Shown piece after piece: positions 53,789-64,000 of a stretch of DNA of 64,000 bases. The DNA is from Amycolatopsis benzoatilytica AK 16/65 (lineage in GTDB: Bacteria > Actinomycetota > Actinomycetes > Mycobacteriales > Pseudonocardiaceae). The position numbers and the translations under genes are program-made. Below the pieces are notes generated by a model. That model was not told the DNA's origin. It searched no databases and saw only the letters and a program-made list of their open reading frames with translations. How positions within the stretch are numbered: position 1 is the stretch's first letter; every line of letters begins with the position of its first letter. Location: the NCBI RefSeq assembly GCF_000383915.1, contig NZ_KB912942.1, forward strand, positions 3,779,795 to 3,843,794, read 5' to 3'.

Positions 53789-54286
53789 GTGAGCACTCGC
53801 ATTCTCGTCGTGTACTACAGCGCCACCGGGAACACCGCCGCTCTCGCCGGCGCGCTCGCCGAGGGAGCTGCCTCGACTGGCGCCGAAGTTCGGGTCCGGA
53901 CCGTCCCGGAATCCGCGCCCGCGGAAGCCGTGGCCAGCAATCGGCGCTGGCAAGCCTGGGTCGGCACCGGGCCGCACCACGACCTCGCGGCTCTCGCCGA
54001 CCTCGAGTGGGCCGATGGCCTGGCGCTGGGCAGCCCGACCCGGTTCGGCGGGCCCGCCGCCCAGCTGAAGTCCTTTGTGGACACCACGGGTGGACTGTGG
54101 GCGCAAGGGAAGCTGGCGGACAAGGTCGCGACGTCGTTCACGAGTCGGGGAATCCGTACGGGATCGTTCGTGTCGGGCAAGTCGGCGGCACCGGATTCGG
54201 TTGCGCTGCAAGCATTGCGGCTTCAGGGGCAGCGGCTGGCTACGGTGGCTTCCCACGTGGCGACGGGGTTGAAGAAGCTGGATTAA
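53789..54286 (+). CDS. Flavodoxin/WrbA-like protein, internally shortened
   Basis: A 165-residue flavodoxin-fold protein. The FMN phosphate loop YYSATGNTAALA (about 9-20) and GSPTRFGGPAAQLKSF match WrbA-type quinone reductases (about 200 residues). After LADKVATSFTS the usual segment beginning HGGQETT is missing, and the chain goes directly to ALRLQGQRLA, the final WrbA helix. The lost part normally contacts FMN and the neighbouring subunit, so activity is doubtful. GTG start with GAGGGG partly overlapping; TAGGGT at 53775-53780 is a possible -10. Confidence 0.78.
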   Translation: MSTRILVVYYSATGNTAALAGALAEGAASTGAEVRVRTVPESAPAEAVASNRRWQAWVGTGPHHDLAALADLEWADGLALGSPTRFGGPAAQLKSFVDTTGGLWAQGKLADKVATSFTSRGIRTGSFVSGKSAAPDSVALQALRLQGQRLATVASHVATGLKKLD

Positions 54287-54342
54287 GGCAGGTCTCGCCT
54301 GGTGCTGTCGTGCTGTCTGGGCGGCCGACTGCCCGTTTGCCG

Positions 54343-54405
54343 GTCTGTCCGTGCGGGGCCGGTTGAGGGAATCCAAGTCCCCCAACGGCCCCCTCACGGA
54401 CAGAC
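54343..54405. repeat. Intergenic hairpin repeat, longest copy
   Basis: 28-nt arms with several mismatches around the loop ATCCAAG; the outer ends GTCTGTCCGTG/CACGGACAGAC match perfectly. It lies 57 nt past the flavodoxin-like gene. Confidence 0.8.
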
Positions 54406-54520
54406 CAGCGCGGACCACGCCCTCGCCCACCGCACCGGGTCGTCAGCCCGACGGGACAACGGACCGCGACGGCGGACAATCCCGCACAAAAACGGCTGGC
54501 TTCGCCCGGTCCCCGATCCT

Positions 54521-54532
54521 TAGAGTCCGTCC
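54521..54532 (+). promoter_or_regulatory. -10 box of leaderless EamA gene
   Basis: TAGAGT (54521-54526) ends 6 nt before the GTG start, without a Shine-Dalgarno in between. Leaderless transcription is predicted. Confidence 0.45.
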
Positions 54533-55477
54533 GTGACCGCCGAGCTTCCCCTCCTCGCCCCGCCCCGCGCCGTCCACCGCGGCCGGGGCCTGGTGTTCGT
54601 CGTTCTCGCCGCCGTGCTGTTCAGCACCTCCGGGTCGTTGGCCAAACCCGCCATGACCGCCGGTCTCACCCCGGAACAGGTAGCCACCCTGCGGATCGGC
54701 CTGGCCGGCGTTCTCCTCCTCGCCGGCACCGCGCTGTTCGCCCCGCGCGCGCTGCGCATCCGACGCGGCGAGTGGCCGGTCCTGCTCGGCTACGGCGCGC
54801 TCGGCGTGGCCGGCACCCAGCTTCTCTACTTCATCGCCGCGGCAAGGATTCCGGTCGGCATCGCCATCCTGCTCGAGTTCATGTCGCCGGTGCTGATCGC
54901 GCTCTGGGTGCGCGTCGTGCGCAAGAAACGGCTCCCCGGCGTGCTCTGGCTGGGAATCGGGCTCGCGATGGCCGGGCTGGCCCTCGTCGCCCAGGTCTGG
55001 CAGGGACTCCGGCTCGACTTCGTCGGCCTGCTCGCCGGACTGGGCGCGGCCGTCTGCTCCGCCGGGTACTTCCTGCTCGGCGAGCGCGCGCTCGCCGACC
55101 GCGAGCCGCTCGGGCTGGTCACCTGGGGGATGGTGATCGGCGCGGTCCTGGTCAGTGTCGCGGCGCCGCCGTGGACGGTTCCGGTGAAAGCCACCGTGCA
55201 GACCGTCCCGTTCGGCCCCTGGACGCCGCCGTTGTGGCTGCTGCTCGCCGGGCTCGTCGTGCTCTCGACGGCGCTCGCCTACCTCGCCGGGATCACCGCG
55301 CTGCGGCATCTGCCGGCGTCGGTCGCGAGCGTCGTGGGGCTGGTCGAACCGATCGCGGCCGCCGCGTTCGCGTGGGCGTTTCTCGGCGAGGCACTCGCCT
55401 GGCCGCAGGCGCTCGGCGCGGTCCTCCTGCTCAGCGGCGCTTTCCTGGTCCAGCGGCGGACCGCCGCGCTCGCCTGA
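54533..55477 (+). CDS. EamA/DMT-family metabolite exporter
   Basis: A 314-residue transporter of the drug/metabolite (EamA, RhtA-like) family with ten predicted helices arranged as two EamA repeats; the second ends SVVGLVEPIAAAAFAWAFLGE, the usual EamA signature, here at about residue 262-282. Export of amino acids or related metabolites is the common role. GTG start, probably leaderless. Confidence 0.9.
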   Translation: MTAELPLLAPPRAVHRGRGLVFVVLAAVLFSTSGSLAKPAMTAGLTPEQVATLRIGLAGVLLLAGTALFAPRALRIRRGEWPVLLGYGALGVAGTQLLYFIAAARIPVGIAILLEFMSPVLIALWVRVVRKKRLPGVLWLGIGLAMAGLALVAQVWQGLRLDFVGLLAGLGAAVCSAGYFLLGERALADREPLGLVTWGMVIGAVLVSVAAPPWTVPVKATVQTVPFGPWTPPLWLLLAGLVVLSTALAYLAGITALRHLPASVASVVGLVEPIAAAAFAWAFLGEALAWPQALGAVLLLSGAFLVQRRTAALA

Positions 55478-55571
55478 CGCCCTCTCCCGGGGGAACGGGA
55501 ACCAACCGCAAGCGGGATGTGTCTCAGTGTCCGACCGGGCACACTGGTCCGGTCGAATCTAGGGGGATCTC

Positions 55572-55679
55572 ATGAAGAACCGGCCCAGCCGATCCGAGCA
55601 GCGGCGAGCCCGCAACGCGCTCGCCCGCCAGACAGCCACCGTCGTGTTCGCGTTGCTGCTGGCGGGCGCGCGGCGCTGA
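55572..55679 (+). CDS. Possible 35-residue membrane-type peptide
   Basis: A short frame with a strong Shine-Dalgarno (AGGGGGAT, 6 nt before ATG). The product has a basic first half (MKNRPSRSEQRRARNALARQ) and a short hydrophobic helix (TATVVFALLLAGA). Nearly all codons end in G or C. It converges on rnj with a single base between the stops. Too short for family assignment; it may be a small membrane protein or chance. Confidence 0.4.
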   Translation: MKNRPSRSEQRRARNALARQTATVVFALLLAGARR

Positions 55680-55680
55680 A

Positions 55681-60021
<4,341 letters not shown>

Positions 60022-60105
60022 GGGGGCGGGCTCCTCGGTCGGCGTTCGCGCAGATGCTAGTCGGACCGCTTCGCCCGGCCGCCGGTTCCGTCCGGTTTCG
60101 CGACC

Positions 60106-61347
60106 TCAGCGGGAGAACGTGAGCGCGATCAGCACGACGTTGAGCGCGACGATGACGCCGGCGACGACGGCGGCGAGCACGGTCGTGGAGCGGCGGTTGA
60201 CGTCCGCGCCCATCACGCCGCGGTCCGCGGTCAGCCGGATCAGCGGGACCAGCGCGAACGGGATGCCGAACGACAGCACCACCTGCGACACCACCAGCGC
60301 CGCGCTCGGATCGGCGCCAAGCGCGAGCACCACGATCGCCGGCGTGAGCGTCGCGAGGCGGCGCGCCAGGATCGGAATCCTCTTGCGCAGCAAGCCTTGC
60401 ATGATCATCGCGCCCGCGTACGCACCGACCGAAGTGGACGCCAGGCCGGATGCGAGCAGCCCGATCGCGAACAGCAGCGCGACCCCCGGCCCGAGCGCGG
60501 CGGCGACCGCGCCGTGCGCGCCCTCGATCGTGTCGACGCCTTGCTGCCCTTGCAGATTCGTCGCGGCGACCAGGAGCATGCCGAGATTCACCGCGCCCGC
60601 CAGGAACATCGCGAATCCGACGTCGTAGCGCGTGGCTCGCAACAGCTTCCGGCGGCGCTCGGGCCCGGGTTTGCCGTGCCGGTCGCGGACGAGTCCGGAG
60701 TGGAGGTACACCGCGTGCGGCATGACCGTCGCGCCCAGCATCGCGGCCGCGATGAGGACGCTGTCGCCGCCCGCGAACCGCGGCACCAGGCCGTGCACGA
60801 CCCCGGCCGCGGACGGCGGTTCGACGACCAGGCTGGCCAGGAACCCGACCGCGATCACCACGAGCAGGCCGGTCACGACGCGTTCGAACGGGCGCTGGCC
60901 GCCGCGGTCCTGCACCGCGAGCAGCACCAGGGAGACCAGGCCGGTGATCAGGCCGCCGAGGACGAGCGGGAGCCCGAAAAGGAGATTCAGCGCGATCGCG
61001 CCGCCGACGACCTCGGCCAGATCGGTGGCTACCGCGACGATTTCGGCCTGCGCCCAGTACGCGAGCCGCCCCGGGCCGGACAGCCGGTCGCGCAGCGCTT
61101 CAGGCAGCGACTGGCCGGTGACCAGACCGAGCTTCGCGGAGAGGTACTGGACGAGCACGGCCATCAGATTCGCGGCGACGATCACCCAGACCAGCAGATA
61201 GCCGTAGCGCGCGCCGGCGCTGACGTTGGCCGCGACGTTGCCCGGGTCCACGTAGGCGATCGACGCGACGAAGGCCGGGCCGAGCAGCGCCCAGCCCGCG
61301 CGCAGCCGGGCCACTCCGCGCGGGCGCACTGCCTCTGCCACCGCCAT
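60106..61347 (-). CDS. mntH: Nramp-type Mn2+/Fe2+ transporter MntH
   Basis: A 413-residue proton-coupled divalent-metal importer with eleven helices. The metal-binding motif DPGNVAANV in helix 1 and the helix 6 block MPHAVYLHSG are both present. ATG at 61347 has GGGAGC upstream; earlier in-frame starts precede the promoter region. A partial palindrome 40-60 nt upstream of the ATG suggests control by a DtxR/MntR-type metalloregulator. Confidence 0.94.
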   Translation of the reverse strand: MAVAEAVRPRGVARLRAGWALLGPAFVASIAYVDPGNVAANVSAGARYGYLLVWVIVAANLMAVLVQYLSAKLGLVTGQSLPEALRDRLSGPGRLAYWAQAEIVAVATDLAEVVGGAIALNLLFGLPLVLGGLITGLVSLVLLAVQDRGGQRPFERVVTGLLVVIAVGFLASLVVEPPSAAGVVHGLVPRFAGGDSVLIAAAMLGATVMPHAVYLHSGLVRDRHGKPGPERRRKLLRATRYDVGFAMFLAGAVNLGMLLVAATNLQGQQGVDTIEGAHGAVAAALGPGVALLFAIGLLASGLASTSVGAYAGAMIMQGLLRKRIPILARRLATLTPAIVVLALGADPSAALVVSQVVLSFGIPFALVPLIRLTADRGVMGADVNRRSTTVLAAVVAGVIVALNVVLIALTFSR

Positions 61348-61387
61348 GCGCGCACGCTCCCTTGGTATTCGGTCGCCCCTAATCTCA

Positions 61388-61407
61388 AGTTTAGGCATGC
61401 CGAACTT
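61388..61407 (-). promoter_or_regulatory. Candidate MntR/DtxR-type operator upstream of mntH
   Basis: AAGTTTAGGCATGCCGAACTT covers 61387-61407 apart from its first base; its core TTAGGCATGCCGAA is a palindrome with one mismatched pair. Its TTAGG-CCTAA half-sites resemble DtxR-family operators. No regulator gene is adjacent; manganese control is inferred. Confidence 0.4.
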
Positions 61408-61480
61408 TTCTGGGCAAGCGTGTGCTGCGCCACTCGGGCGACTGCCCCGGACCCTGACCGCCCTCTCCCCCGCGGCCAAC

Positions 61481-61537
61481 GGTGCGTGAAGGGAACATTG
61501 AGGGAATCTGAGTCCCTCAATGTTCCCTTCACGCACC
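61481..61537. repeat. Intergenic hairpin repeat with altered but paired arms
   Basis: Perfect 25-nt arms around the loop ATCTGAG. The arm middle reads GGGAACATTGAGGGA where other copies have GGGCCCCTTGAGGGA, and the other arm carries the matching changes. It lies 31 nt past the ACT-domain gene stop. Confidence 0.9.
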
Positions 61538-61567
61538 TGCTGTCAGCGGCCCAATGCGGCCGCGGGG

Positions 61568-61966
61568 TCAGCCCGGCAGCAGCACCTCGTGCCCCGCCTC
61601 GCGGAACGCGGCCGCCGCCCGGTCCAGGTCGTCCGCGCGGACCAGGATGTGGTCGGTGTCGTAGGTCGACAGCGAGAACAGCGCGACCCCCGCCGCAGCC
61701 AGTTCCGAGGCCAGGGCGGAGATGATGCCGGTCAGCGTGAACTCCAGAGGCCCGCGCACGGTGAACAGCCGCCAGGCGTTTTCGACGGTTGCGCTCCGCG
61801 GCTCGCGGCCCGACGGGCAGATCACCGACAGTTCGTCCGGCGTCCGGGTGACCGACACCAGACCGGGCTGCCCGGGTTCCAGCAGGTCGGCGGGGACCGG
61901 CGCGTCGGCCGGCAGCCGCACGACGGAGTAGGCGTCCGGGCGGAGGTCGATCGTCAGGTGTTTCAT
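61568..61966 (-). CDS. ACT domain protein (CASTOR/ACT_7-like)
   Basis: A 132-residue protein with two ACT-like halves: AYSVVRLPADAPVP near the start and FTVRGPLEFTLTGIISALASEL in the second, ending ISTYDTDHILVRADDL-like (LSTYDTDHILVRADDL). Such proteins bind amino acids and act as regulators. Its ATG overlaps the thyX stop by one base (TGATG), so translation is coupled. Ligand unknown. Confidence 0.85.
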   Translation of the reverse strand: MKHLTIDLRPDAYSVVRLPADAPVPADLLEPGQPGLVSVTRTPDELSVICPSGREPRSATVENAWRLFTVRGPLEFTLTGIISALASELAAAGVALFSLSTYDTDHILVRADDLDRAAAAFREAGHEVLLPG

Positions 61967-62724
61967 CAGCCTTCCAGCACCTTCGGGCTCGTGGCGATCT
62001 CGGTGCCGTCGGGCAACGTCGAAATCGTGAAGTCGGCGAACACGTTGGCCGCCGCTTTCTGCAGCTGCCGCAAGCATTCGACGGCCAGCGAACGGATCTC
62101 CACATCGGCGTGCTCGGTCGCACGCATCGCGACGAAATGCCGCCAGGCCCGGTAGTTGCCGGTGACGACGATGCGGGTCTCGGTCGCGTTCGGCAGCACG
62201 GCGCGGGCGGCCTGGCGCGCCTGCTTGCGGCGCAGGGTGGCGCTCGGCGTGTCCGCGAACTTCTCTTCGAGACCGGCGAGCAGTTCGTCGTACGCGGCCG
62301 CGCTCGCCTGCGTGGCCTTGACGAATTTCTCGTGCAGCACCGGATCGTCCGCGATCACGTCCGGCTCGACGAACTCGGCGTCGCGCTCGGGCACGTAGCG
62401 CTGCGACAGCTGGGAGTACGAAAAATGCCGGTGCCGGATCAGCTCGTGCGTCAGCGACCGGGAGATCCCGGTCAGGTAGAAGCTGACCGATCCGTGCTCC
62501 AGCACCGAGAGGTGGCCGACGTCGATGACGTGGCCGAGGTAGCCCGCGTTCGTCGCGGTCGCCGGGTTCGGCTTCTTCCACGACTGGTAGCAGGCCCGGC
62601 CGGCGAACTCGGCGAGGGCTTCGCCCCCGTCCGCGTCGGTCGACCACGGGACGTCGTCGGGCGGGAAGAACTCGGTTTTCGCGATCAGCTGCACCTTGGG
62701 CGGCACCGTTATCGCTCCCCTCAT
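61966..62724 (-). CDS. thyX: Flavin-dependent thymidylate synthase
   Basis: Makes dTMP from dUMP with FAD, NADPH and methylene-tetrahydrofolate. The ThyX motif [14 protein letters not shown] lies at about residue 96-109, and [10 protein letters not shown] and [14 protein letters not shown] are conserved. 252 residues, normal length. A minus-strand TAGGCT (62737-62742) is a likely -10. It is close to dapA as in mycobacteria, with kinase and mntH inserted between. Confidence 0.96.
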   Translation of the reverse strand: MRGAITVPPKVQLIAKTEFFPPDDVPWSTDADGGEALAEFAGRACYQSWKKPNPATATNAGYLGHVIDVGHLSVLEHGSVSFYLTGISRSLTHELIRHRHFSYSQLSQRYVPERDAEFVEPDVIADDPVLHEKFVKATQASAAAYDELLAGLEEKFADTPSATLRRKQARQAARAVLPNATETRIVVTGNYRAWRHFVAMRATEHADVEIRSLAVECLRQLQKAAANVFADFTISTLPDGTEIATSPKVLEG

Positions 62725-62772
62725 CTCGGCTCCGCCAGCCTAACCCGGAGTCACGGGTGACATCACCGCGCC

Positions 62773-62801
62773 TTGACATGACGTCACAGCGACGTCATAG
62801 T
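62773..62801 (+). promoter_or_regulatory. Promoter with palindromic operator for the RHH gene
   Basis: TTGACA (62773-62778), 17-nt spacer, CATAGT (62796-62801), 6 nt before ATG: a near-consensus leaderless promoter. The spacer holds ATGACGTC-ACAGC-GACGTCAT (62778-62798), a perfect 8-bp inverted repeat, with a third half-site GTGTCAT just before the start codon. This is the expected site for autorepression by a ribbon-helix-helix protein. Confidence 0.7.
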
Positions 62802-62807
62802 GGTGTC

Positions 62808-63335
62808 ATGGATCTGACGCCGTACATCGCGAACCTTCGCGAAGACCTCGCGAACACGGCCTCCGCCGGGGACGAGCAGACCCGGCGGGCGGCCGCACTG
62901 CTGTCGTCTGCTCTGGAACCGGCGGTCCGGCTCACCTTGATGAACGCGCTGGCCGACCTGGCCGCCGAGGTGACCGCCGCGCTGCCCGGGCAGGTCGTCG
63001 ACGTCCGGCTCGACGGCCGCGACGTCCGCGTGGTCGTGACCGGCGGCGAGGAACCGGCGCGCGGCGGGCCGCAGGCGCCTCCGCCCCCGCCTCCGGTCGA
63101 CGGCGGCGACATTTCGCGGATCACCCTTCGCCTGGTCGAGCAGATCAAGGGTCAGGCCGAGCAGGCGGCGGCCGCGCAGGGGGTTTCGCTGAACACGTTC
63201 GTCGCGCAGGCCGTGCAGGGCGCGCTCGGCCAGGCGCAAGCGCACCAGCAGCGGCACCAGCGCTGGCAGGACCGCGGCACCGGCGGCGGGAGCCGCGGTG
63301 CCGAGTCCAAGCTGCACGGCTGGGTCGAAGGCTAG
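62808..63335 (+). CDS. HicB-like ribbon-helix-helix protein
   Basis: A 175-residue protein with a helical N-terminal part (MDLTPYIANLREDLANTA), a strand-rich middle (VVDVRLDGRDVRVVVTGG), a run of seven prolines and a C-terminal ribbon-helix-helix of HicB type (ISRITLRLVEQIKGQAEQAA with GVSLNTFVAQAVQGAL). A Gln/His-rich tail ends it. RHH proteins bind operator DNA as dimers. No HicA toxin adjoins; the next gene encodes an acidic Ala/Gly-rich protein. Annotated relatives are often called HicB antitoxins, which I consider doubtful here. Confidence 0.8.
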   Translation: MDLTPYIANLREDLANTASAGDEQTRRAAALLSSALEPAVRLTLMNALADLAAEVTAALPGQVVDVRLDGRDVRVVVTGGEEPARGGPQAPPPPPPVDGGDISRITLRLVEQIKGQAEQAAAAQGVSLNTFVAQAVQGALGQAQAHQQRHQRWQDRGTGGGSRGAESKLHGWVEG

Positions 63336-63347
63336 GAGGGGATCACC

Positions 63348-64000
63348 ATGGGCGACAACAGGGATGACCAGGGGAAGAACGCCGAAGGCCGGGCTGGGGA
63401 GCCAGGATTCGGCACGGAAAGCCCGACGGGCGCCGCAGCCGCGGGCGGGTCTGGTGCCGCAGCTGAAGCCAGCGCGGCAGAGGCGATCGGGGCTGCGAGC
63501 GGCGCCGGAGCCGGGGGAACCGCCGATGCCGCGGACCAGACTGGTGCCGCGGAAGACGCGGGTGCCGCCGGCCAGCCGGCGGGCGAGGCGAGCCCCGACG
63601 AGTCCACTTCGGACAGTGCGCCGGGTGCCGGGACTGGCGCCGCCGGGGCCGAGGCCGCGGAAACCAGTGCCGGGACTGACGAGTCGGCGTCTGAGCCGGG
63701 GCCATACGTGCGGCTGCAGGACTTCGCCGCCGACGGTCCGGTGGAGCTGGACCTGGGCGTGACGATCGGCCGGGTCTCCGTAGAGCTCGACCGCGAATCC
63801 GGGGTGAGCGTGCGGTTGCAGCACGACACCGGCGAGCAGCCGTCCTGGGTGAACGGGGTCAGCAGCCTGCTGTCCTGGGTCGGCGAGAAGTTCGGCGACC
63901 AGTTCGGCGGCGGCCTGCCCGAGTTCTCGGCCGCCGACGCTGTGCGGCAGGCGCAGATCGAGCAGACCGGCAACCGGATCGTGGTGCGCGCGGCCAAAGC
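63348..64000 (+). CDS. Ala/Gly-rich acidic protein of unknown function (3' end outside window)
   Basis: Starts at ATG with TAGGAGGGG upstream, 12 nt after the RHH gene, so the two form an operon. The frame is open for 217 codons to the window edge. Residues 1-118 are low-complexity and acidic (Ala, Gly, Glu, Asp, Ser, Thr). A compact domain then begins near GPYVRLQDFAADGPVELDLG with several beta-strands (TIGRVSVELDRESGVSVRLQ) and a Trp-containing helix (WVNGVSSLLSWVGEKFGDQF). No family is recognised. No signal peptide. Confidence 0.75.
   Translation, partial: MGDNRDDQGKNAEGRAGEPGFGTESPTGAAAAGGSGAAAEASAAEAIGAASGAGAGGTADAADQTGAAEDAGAAGQPAGEASPDESTSDSAPGAGTGAAGAEAAETSAGTDESASEPGPYVRLQDFAADGPVELDLGVTIGRVSVELDRESGVSVRLQHDTGEQPSWVNGVSSLLSWVGEKFGDQFGGGLPEFSAADAVRQAQIEQTGNRIVVRAAK

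Overview
The window is about 72% G+C, is packed with stop/start overlaps (ATGA, GTGA, TAATG) and carries only chromosomal housekeeping genes. A MraZ-led division and cell-wall (dcw) cluster, an EspG/PPE-type ESX accessory operon, an actinobacterial Psp/ClgR stress module and the order clgR..pgsA..argA..ftsK..rnj..dapA..thyX point to a Pseudonocardiales actinomycete. Amycolatopsis is my best guess, from gene order and protein wording only; no search was run. I saw no rRNA, tRNA, insertion sequence, integrase or CRISPR array.

Layout. 1-4.2 kb: the 3' part of a cyclopropane-fatty-acid synthase gene, a DUF1295 membrane reductase, a DinB-superfamily protein, an OsmC peroxidase with an OhrR-like operator and an NmrA-like oxidoreductase with its own palindromic operator. 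4.3-19.4 kb, minus strand: mraZ-rsmH-ftsL-(small ORF)-ftsI-murE-murF-mraY-murD-ftsW-murG-murC-ftsQ. Four MraZ boxes at exact 10-bp steps lie in its promoter. ftsZ, normally next after ftsQ, is not here. 19.9-22.1 kb: four overlapping or closely spaced genes for EspG-like, PPE-like, DUF3558 lipoprotein and small helical proteins. 22.4-27.6 kb: the MoxR / DUF58 / transglutaminase cassette. 27.9-36.5 kb: DUF3040 protein, DNA polymerase IV, a methyltransferase, an orphan ParA, a Nei-type glycosylase, a compact unit that looks like a small RNA or peptide gene, a GNAT, dihydroorotate dehydrogenase and an amidase-fold protein lacking its catalytic residues.

36.9-42.2 kb: pspM, pspA, clgR, pncC/cinA, pgsA and rimO. 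42.3-49 kb: a 1482-residue protein with four CbbX-type AAA modules and a membrane acyltransferase with an SGNH domain. 49.1-55.7 kb: argA, a lipoprotein, ftsK, plsC, a shortened flavodoxin, an EamA exporter and a 35-codon ORF. 55.7-62.7 kb: rnj, dapA, a receptor-type Ser/Thr kinase, mntH, an ACT-domain protein and thyX. 62.8 kb to the end: a leaderless ribbon-helix-helix gene with a palindromic operator and an acidic Ala/Gly-rich partner cut by the window edge.

A family of long intergenic hairpins recurs about every 7 kb, almost always just past a stop codon. The arms differ between copies but stay complementary, and the 7-nt loop is conserved. This hairpin family and the unit at 32.75-33.01 kb are the two signals I consider least explained.
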